Assembly: GCA_002438065.1 (NCBI GenBank)
Contig: DJSP01000056.1
Span: 1-10,902 of the forward strand
Direction of reading: 5' to 3'
DNA from: Caryophanales bacterium UBA6331
GTDB taxonomy: Bacteria > Bacillota_I > Bacilli_A > RF39 > UBA660
Length of the DNA: 10,902 nt
A model generated the notes under the pieces. That model saw nothing but the letters and a program-made list of their open reading frames with translations, did no database searches and was not told the origin of the DNA. A program made the translations under genes and the position numbers. Of this stretch, positions 6,799 through 10,902 are shown in pieces. Each line of letters begins with the position of its first letter. Within the stretch, counting starts at the first letter, position 1.

Positions 6799-7692
6799 CT
6801 ACTCGCCTCCTGTATCTTCATTATAATATTTTTCGCCATTAAGTAGGAAATATGAGTTAACTATTATAATTAAATGCAATATGACTAGTACATAACCATG
6901 TTTTAACATGTCAATATAGTTTTCTTTACCAAGAAGTGTTTGGGTAAGCATAACTAATAAATATAAGGCAACACCAAATGTTAAAAATCTCTTATGGAAG
7001 TTTTCACGATCCATTTTATCTCTATAAACACCTTCAACTAATTGGTCAATATCTAAAAGCATATTTTCTAAAGCTTCTCCTGAATCTCTTGCACCCTCTT
7101 TTGTTATTTGTAAAAATAATTGATGCATATTTTTTACCATATAATAAGGATATTTTTGATTAAAATAATTTATAGATTCATCTATAGTACCATTATCATA
7201 ACTCATTTTAATCATTTTTTTGACATCATCAAGAACAGGATTTTCAAGAACTCCACTATCTCTAACACCTTCTAAAGCCTTAACAAAACTTTGCGTTGTA
7301 TTAAATTCCATTATAACATTAGTAGTATAAACTTGAATTTGTTCAAATATAAATTCACTATATACTCTTTGACAACGTAAATAGGCTAGATAAGGTATAA
7401 ACATTATTGCAGCTACACCATATACAATTGCCCAAATTATACTATAAAAATATAAGTAGCCAACTCCTGCTCCAAAACCTCCAAATAAAATAACTTGAGT
7501 AATATACTGTTTAGCAGTATATTCTTCACCTAATTCGATTGATTTTTCTCTAACAGTTTTAAATGAATAAGGAGCATATTTATCATATAAACTAGTTATA
7601 CCTTTTAAAAATGTTTCATAAATTTTTTCACCATCATTTTTACGATAAGTTATTATAAATATACCAATAAATATTAATATAACTAATTCCAT
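6799..7692 (-). CDS. tadB: TadB-like type II secretion F-domain platform protein
   Basis: A 297-residue polytopic membrane protein of the GspF family, the first platform subunit after the ATPase as in standard Tad operons. Membrane segments lie at about 1-16, 66-83, 86-105, 235-252 and 265-284. The F domain (about 110-232) carries the family-like segments YTTNVIMEFNTTQSFVKALE and QITKEGARDSGEALENML. It should dock the CpaF-like ATPase and organise pilin or pseudopilin assembly with the TadC-like protein. AGGAAGGG lies 9 bases before the ATG and begins in the upstream TAG stop (TAGGAAGGG), again linking stop and ribosome site. Stop is TAG, two bases before the next ATG. Confidence 0.87.
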   Translation of the reverse strand: MELVILIFIGIFIITYRKNDGEKIYETFLKGITSLYDKYAPYSFKTVREKSIELGEEYTAKQYITQVILFGGFGAGVGYLYFYSIIWAIVYGVAAIMFIPYLAYLRCQRVYSEFIFEQIQVYTTNVIMEFNTTQSFVKALEGVRDSGVLENPVLDDVKKMIKMSYDNGTIDESINYFNQKYPYYMVKNMHQLFLQITKEGARDSGEALENMLLDIDQLVEGVYRDKMDRENFHKRFLTFGVALYLLVMLTQTLLGKENYIDMLKHGYVLVILHLIIIVNSYFLLNGEKYYNEDTGGE

Positions 7693-7707
7693 AATAATTA
7701 TCCCTTC

Positions 7708-8829
7708 CTATTTTTTTTCTTCTATTTGTACCCTATTTTCTTTTGAATCACCATTATTAACACTTCCTAAATTAAATGTATCTCTTGGAAGAACAACACC
7801 TTGTAAATCAAGATATTCTAGCAAATATTTAGTTGGATTTTTAATAACAAATCCACCACCAATATTTTTTCTATAAATAACATTAGAACAAGGATTATTA
7901 TTTTCATCTACATAAAATTCACAAACCTCCATAATTTCTCTTTGAAAACGTCCAAGTTCTTTAGACATATAACCCTTAACACATACAGCTAATTGTACAT
8001 ATCTATGAATTGTTGATAAGAACTGTGCAACATCTTGATTACTTTCTAAAAGTGAATATAAACGCATTGGAACACTTGATGCTTTATCCGCGTGAATTGT
8101 TGATAAAATATTATGTCCAGAAGATATTGAGTTTCTTACTGCCATAACTGCTTCAGCAGATCTAACTTCTGATAGTAAAATCCATTTAGGGTTTTGTCTC
8201 ATACATGTAACTAAAACATCAGAGTAAGAAGCAATATTATTGGTCTTCATTGCAACTATATCTCTATTTGGATAAATTTTATCTAAGTGTAGTTCCAATG
8301 TATCCTCAATTGTAATTATCTTTTCATTATCTTTAGTGTGTGATGCTAAATATTTTACTAACTCAGTTTTACCAGAACCAGTTTCACCAGCAACCAAAAT
8401 ATTACAATGACCTTCTACACATTTCATTAAAAAATCATGAATTTGAATTGTACAATATTTTTCATCTATTAATTTATTTTTATTAAGTCTAATCTTAGCA
8501 GGTGTTTTACGTATAACACATGCAATTCCATTAGTAGCAATAGATTCATGAATAAAGTTCATACGTAACTCAGCAGACTCGGCATCTAAGAATGGATGAG
8601 CCATATTAAATGTTTTACCCATAACGTTTGAACATTGGAATGCTAATTTTTCCATTAATGCATTATTGATATTTGGTCTATCCACTCTATAGACACCTTT
8701 ATCTAATGTTTTAAGCCAAACTTGTCCACCATTACTATATGAAATATCTGTAATATTATCATCTTTTAAAAATTCGTTCAAGGGTCCAAAATCTAATTCA
8801 TCAAATAAATTACTATTCAAACCAATCAC
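7708..8829 (-). CDS. cpaF: CpaF/TadA-family pilus or secretion ATPase
   Basis: A 373-residue cytoplasmic hexameric ATPase of the type II/IV secretion VirB11-like family, the motor for Tad/Flp assembly. Visible motifs are Walker A GETGSGKT (148-155), the acidic box IITIEDTLEL (171-180), Walker B WILLSEVRSAEA (216-227, E221) and the His box GHNILSTIHADKA (238-250, H246). The N-terminal domain is short (about 1-120), so the protein starts near the conserved core without a long extension. GTG at 8829 abuts the CpaB stop (TAG then GTG). Its only SD-like sequence is too close, and the in-frame TTG at 8820 has TAGG 8 bases upstream, so the true start could be 8820. The order CpaB-CpaF-TadB-TadC supports the assignment. 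Confidence 0.95.
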   Translation of the reverse strand: MIGLNSNLFDELDFGPLNEFLKDDNITDISYSNGGQVWLKTLDKGVYRVDRPNINNALMEKLAFQCSNVMGKTFNMAHPFLDAESAELRMNFIHESIATNGIACVIRKTPAKIRLNKNKLIDEKYCTIQIHDFLMKCVEGHCNILVAGETGSGKTELVKYLASHTKDNEKIITIEDTLELHLDKIYPNRDIVAMKTNNIASYSDVLVTCMRQNPKWILLSEVRSAEAVMAVRNSISSGHNILSTIHADKASSVPMRLYSLLESNQDVAQFLSTIHRYVQLAVCVKGYMSKELGRFQREIMEVCEFYVDENNNPCSNVIYRKNIGGGFVIKNPTKYLLEYLDLQGVVLPRDTFNLGSVNNGDSKENRVQIEEKK

Positions 8830-9651
8830 CTACTCATTATAACATTTTTGATCTATATCACTAATTATAGTATTAAATGTATCATCTGATTTACTTTCAA
8901 TAAATTCTTGCATTTCCGTACTTGTAATTTTAGTTTCTCCATGGTTTTCAGTATATTCTTGATTTCTTGGCACAGGGAAAATCTTAATTGAATTTGATCT
9001 AATATTATCTGCTTTAGTTAATAATATAAACATCTTATTTGGAACACTAAAGATTAATTCAGCAGGTTCTCCTCTCTTAGATGCAGATGAGAATACACTA
9101 ACTCCATCACTATCTCTAACATCTCTAACTTTAATACTTTCAATAAATTTTGTAACAATAACTTGACCACTATCATTTGTTGCAGAAACAAATAAATCAA
9201 TATAATCTCCAGGCATTATTGAATTAGCATAGGTTGTATGCATATTAACAGCTAAACTATAAACAGTATGACATTCTTCTAAATCTACTGTAATGTAGTT
9301 AGGTTTTTGTTCTTCTGTCATAACTTCTGATTTATAAAATAATCCACCTTCTGCAATAGTTGTATCATAAGACACATATTTGCCAATCAATTGTGATTTA
9401 CTTGTAACTAAATTAGGTGTTTGATCAACAAAACTTTTACTAACTTTAATCATTCCTAACATACTATCGGTAATTAAAGTATTACTCGGTATTTCAACTT
9501 TAGCATATGGAATACTTTGTGGTTCAACCGCTTGTTTAACTCTTATATTATATCCGAAATAAAGCACTACAATTCCTAATAAAACACCAATAATTGTAAC
9601 AGTATTTTTATTTCCTATAAATCTTTTAACACTTACCATTATATTACTCAT
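8830..9651 (-). CDS. cpaB: CpaB/RcpC-like SAF-domain pilus assembly protein
   Basis: A 273-residue exported membrane-anchored protein of the Flp pilus assembly CpaB family. A cytoplasmic N-terminus and one transmembrane helix (about 18-36) precede the SAF domain (about 47-111, with PYAKVEIPSNTLITDSML). The RcpC/CpaB C-terminal region (about 115-230) has the typical PGDYIDLFVS and SIKIFPVPRN segments. In Gram-negative bacteria the family supports the secretin; here no secretin or outer-membrane gene is present, so a role in the wall or at the platform is more likely. First gene of the five-gene operon. ATG at 9651 has AGGAGG 8 bases upstream and a strong promoter at 9679-9708. Stop TAG directly abuts the next start. 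Confidence 0.9.
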   Translation of the reverse strand: MSNIMVSVKRFIGNKNTVTIIGVLLGIVVLYFGYNIRVKQAVEPQSIPYAKVEIPSNTLITDSMLGMIKVSKSFVDQTPNLVTSKSQLIGKYVSYDTTIAEGGLFYKSEVMTEEQKPNYITVDLEECHTVYSLAVNMHTTYANSIMPGDYIDLFVSATNDSGQVIVTKFIESIKVRDVRDSDGVSVFSSASKRGEPAELIFSVPNKMFILLTKADNIRSNSIKIFPVPRNQEYTENHGETKITSTEMQEFIESKSDDTFNTIISDIDQKCYNE

Positions 9652-9678
9652 ATTTTATTCCTCCTATATTCTAATAAA

Positions 9679-9708
9679 TTATACCACAAAAAAAATAAAC
9701 TTATCAAG
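9679..9708 (-). promoter_or_regulatory. Promoter of the Tad operon, embedded in the upstream terminator
   Basis: Minus strand TTGATA (9708 to 9703) and extended -10 TGGTATAAT (TATAAT at 9684 to 9679) are separated by 18 bases. The spacer contains an eight-T run. The predicted start near 9672 leaves a short leader with AGGAGG before the ATG at 9651. The -35 overlaps the apical part of the preceding terminator hairpin. Confidence 0.75.
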
Positions 9709-9716
9709 TCTATTTC
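9689..9716 (-). terminator. Intrinsic terminator after the rRNA methylase gene
   Basis: AAATAGACTT (9716 to 9707) pairs with AAGTTTATTT (9703 to 9694) around the three-base loop GAT, a 10-bp stem with one G-U pair. It runs into eight T (9696 to 9689). It lies 13 bases beyond the methylase stop codon and shares bases with the next promoter. Confidence 0.65.
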
Positions 9717-9729
9717 TCTAATCAATTTA

Positions 9730-10476
9730 CTATATTATTTTATCATATAAATTTTTTAGTTCTTCATTTGATATCATACAAAATTTCTTATTTAAAATTT
9801 CAGAATTTATATTTAATTTATTAATATATTCTTTACTCTCTCTTTTAGTTAATCCTTTAACTATTATTAAAGATTCCATTAATGCATTTTTAACTAATTT
9901 ATCATTTAATCTATACATATTCCTAAATATCATATCATTTTCATTTAATCTGTTTTTAAAAGTTAATTTAATTAAAGAAGATACTACTCTAGGCTTTGGA
10001 TTAAAACTATCAGGATAAATATCAAAATATTTATATGCATCAAAATAAATATTAGTTAACAAACTTAAATTAGTTATTTTATTATTAATTACATTATCAC
10101 AATAATTCTTTCCCATTATCATATATAATTCTTTAAAATTTTCATGTATTATTTTATAAATAAATGGTTCAATAATACTATAAGGAAGTGATGTTATTAT
10201 TTTATCTACCATCGGAAAAGGAATATCTAAGCAACTACCATAGGTAATATCAATATTGTTTATTTTATCTAAATAAGGTTTTAAACGAGTATCTTTTTCA
10301 ATTACATACATTTTTTTAACCTTAGGGGCAATTAATTTAGTTAAAGTTCCCACACCTGGACCAATTTCTAAAACTATATCATCTTTATTTAAATTACAAG
10401 TTTTAATAAAATTATTAATTACATATTTATCTATTAAAAAATGTTGATCTAATTCATCAGGATTATTTATAAACAT
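9730..10476 (-). CDS. Divergent KsgA/Dim1/Erm-family rRNA adenine N6-dimethylase
   Basis: A 248-residue SAM-dependent methyltransferase of the family that dimethylates adenines of rRNA. The N-terminal DQHFLID (10-16), the SAM loop VLEIGPGVGTLT (35-46), an acidic loop YVIEKD (57-62) and SFNPKPRVVSSLIKL (157-171) are family features. The catalytic N-L-P-Y motif reads S-L-P-Y here (96-99), followed by SIIEPF. It is somewhat shorter than typical bacterial KsgA (about 270 residues), and DQHFL with LPYSI recalls archaeal Dim1-type members. It could be a second, specialised dimethylase rather than the housekeeping rsmA, or an Erm-like enzyme; no gene symbol is given. AAGGA lies 5 bases before the ATG. 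The gene appears monocistronic, with its own terminator. Confidence 0.85.
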   Translation of the reverse strand: MFINNPDELDQHFLIDKYVINNFIKTCNLNKDDIVLEIGPGVGTLTKLIAPKVKKMYVIEKDTRLKPYLDKINNIDITYGSCLDIPFPMVDKIITSLPYSIIEPFIYKIIHENFKELYMIMGKNYCDNVINNKITNLSLLTNIYFDAYKYFDIYPDSFNPKPRVVSSLIKLTFKNRLNENDMIFRNMYRLNDKLVKNALMESLIIVKGLTKRESKEYINKLNINSEILNKKFCMISNEELKNLYDKII

Positions 10477-10499
10477 CTTTATCCTTCTTTCTTAATAGT

Positions 10500-10508
10500 A
10501 TTTTAACA
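10500..10508 (-). promoter_or_regulatory. Possible extended -10 for the rRNA methylase gene
   Basis: TGTTAAAAT (10508 to 10500) fits an extended -10 (TG-N-TAAAAT) and would start RNA near 10493, about 17 bases before the ATG at 10476. No good -35 is seen at the right distance. TTGATA at about 10545 to 10540 is too far away for this -10. Confidence 0.35.
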
Positions 10509-10548
10509 AATATATAATTTAATATCTATGGAAAAATAATATCAACTT

Positions 10549-10590
10549 AATAAAGATTTACTTTATTTTTTTATATGTTACATTAACATA
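10549..10590 (+). other. Two adjacent AT palindromes in the gap before the methylase gene
   Basis: On plus, AATAAAG pairs with CTTTATT around ATTTA (10549-10567) and runs into seven T (10566-10572), which looks like a terminator for plus-strand RNA. Next to it TATGTTA-CAT-TAACATA (10574-10590) is a 7-bp hairpin. No plus-strand gene precedes them. On minus the hairpins lack a following T-tract, so they are poor terminators for the DUF4143 gene. Confidence 0.35.
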
Positions 10591-10611
10591 ATAATCTAAA
10601 ATATATAAAAC

Positions 10612-10902
10612 CTAATCTTCAGTTTCTAACAACCAATTTATTATATTTTTAACTTTAATTCCGTTATAATCATTATTTATTGATTTATCCATAGCTAAAA
10701 TTATTTTTTCATAATTGTCAGATATACTCTCTAAACTTCTTAATTCTCTATTTTTTACTTGTTCATCACTTAACGTTTGAGTTACTTGATAATATTTAAT
10801 TGTATAATTGTTTTCAGCAACAAAATCAACTTCATAATCTGAAGTTTTACCTATATTAACTTTATATCCTCTTCGTAATAATGGTAGTGTGAATAGTTTC
10901 AT
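10612..10902 (-). CDS. DUF4143-domain ATPase, C-terminal part (cut by the window edge)
   Basis: The last 96 residues of a protein that very probably continues past base 10902. LLRRGYKVNIG, EVDFVAE and the YYQV segment, then SLESISDNYEKIIL, DYNGIKVKNIINWL, match the C-terminal nuclease-like DUF4143 domain. That domain ends the large family of AAA+ ATPases with an N-terminal P-loop domain, usually near 400 residues. The E-V-D-F-V and Y-Y-Q-V strands resemble a PD-(D/E)xK fold. The Met at the very edge aligns with an internal position of the family, so it is not taken as the start. The role of these proteins is poorly known; toxin-antitoxin or mobile-element links have been proposed. Stop is TAG. 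An intact upstream half cannot be checked here. Confidence 0.75.
   Translation of the reverse strand: MKLFTLPLLRRGYKVNIGKTSDYEVDFVAENNYTIKYYQVTQTLSDEQVKNRELRSLESISDNYEKIILAMDKSINNDYNGIKVKNIINWLLETED

Noticed and set aside
6978..7163. Plus-strand open frame of 61 codons
   Set aside because: It lies antisense inside the conserved TadB-like gene and has no recognisable domain.
7708..8829. Competence (ComGA), type IV pilus PilB or VirB11 conjugation ATPase
   Set aside because: Gene order with CpaB, TadB and TadC, the short N-terminal domain and the lack of competence or conjugation neighbours favour CpaF/TadA.
10477..10611. Riboswitch or tRNA in the 134-base gap
   Set aside because: Only AT-rich sequence with two short palindromes; no cloverleaf, T-loop or known aptamer core.

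Overview
This is a strongly AT-rich window in which every supported gene lies on the minus strand, so it reads right to left. Short intergenic gaps, AGGAGG-type ribosome binding sites, sigma-A-like promoters and gene content without outer-membrane parts suggest a low-GC monoderm Firmicute. An uncultured gut-type Bacilli or Mollicutes-related lineage fits best. Of 11 visible stop codons, 7 are TAG, 4 are TAA and none is TGA. All visible Trp codons are TGG.

Layout from right to left: (a) 10612-10902, the C-terminal part of a DUF4143-type ATPase cut by the window edge. (b) 9730-10476, a divergent KsgA/Dim1/Erm-family rRNA adenine dimethylase. (c) 5578-9651, a five-gene operon for a reduced Tad/Flp-type pilus or secretion machine: CpaB-like SAF protein, CpaF/TadA ATPase, TadB-like and TadC-like membrane proteins, and an unknown single-pass membrane protein. 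(d) 3615-5503, a two-gene operon with a coiled-coil/acidic scaffold-like protein and a translationally coupled 91-residue helical protein. (e) 131-3528, a two-gene operon with a secreted SH3/glucosaminidase/cadherin-like/dockerin protein followed by a membrane-anchored cohesin/cadherin-like protein. (f) 1-130, a promoter with perfect -35 and -10 hexamers and a seven-G spacer tract, pointing out of the left edge.

The most interesting system is operon (e). One gene makes a peptidoglycan hydrolase ending in a calcium-binding dockerin; the next makes a membrane-tethered cohesin. The simplest reading is a private cohesin-dockerin pair that docks a cell-wall hydrolase on the cell surface, which is not a plant-fibre cellulosome. 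It sits two operons downstream of the Tad machine, so a joint surface role is possible but rests only on proximity.

The three operon boundaries at about 9700, 5555 and 3575 share one design. An intrinsic terminator is fused to the next promoter, with the terminator's T-tract inside the -35/-10 spacer and an extended TGNTATAMT-type -10 just after it.
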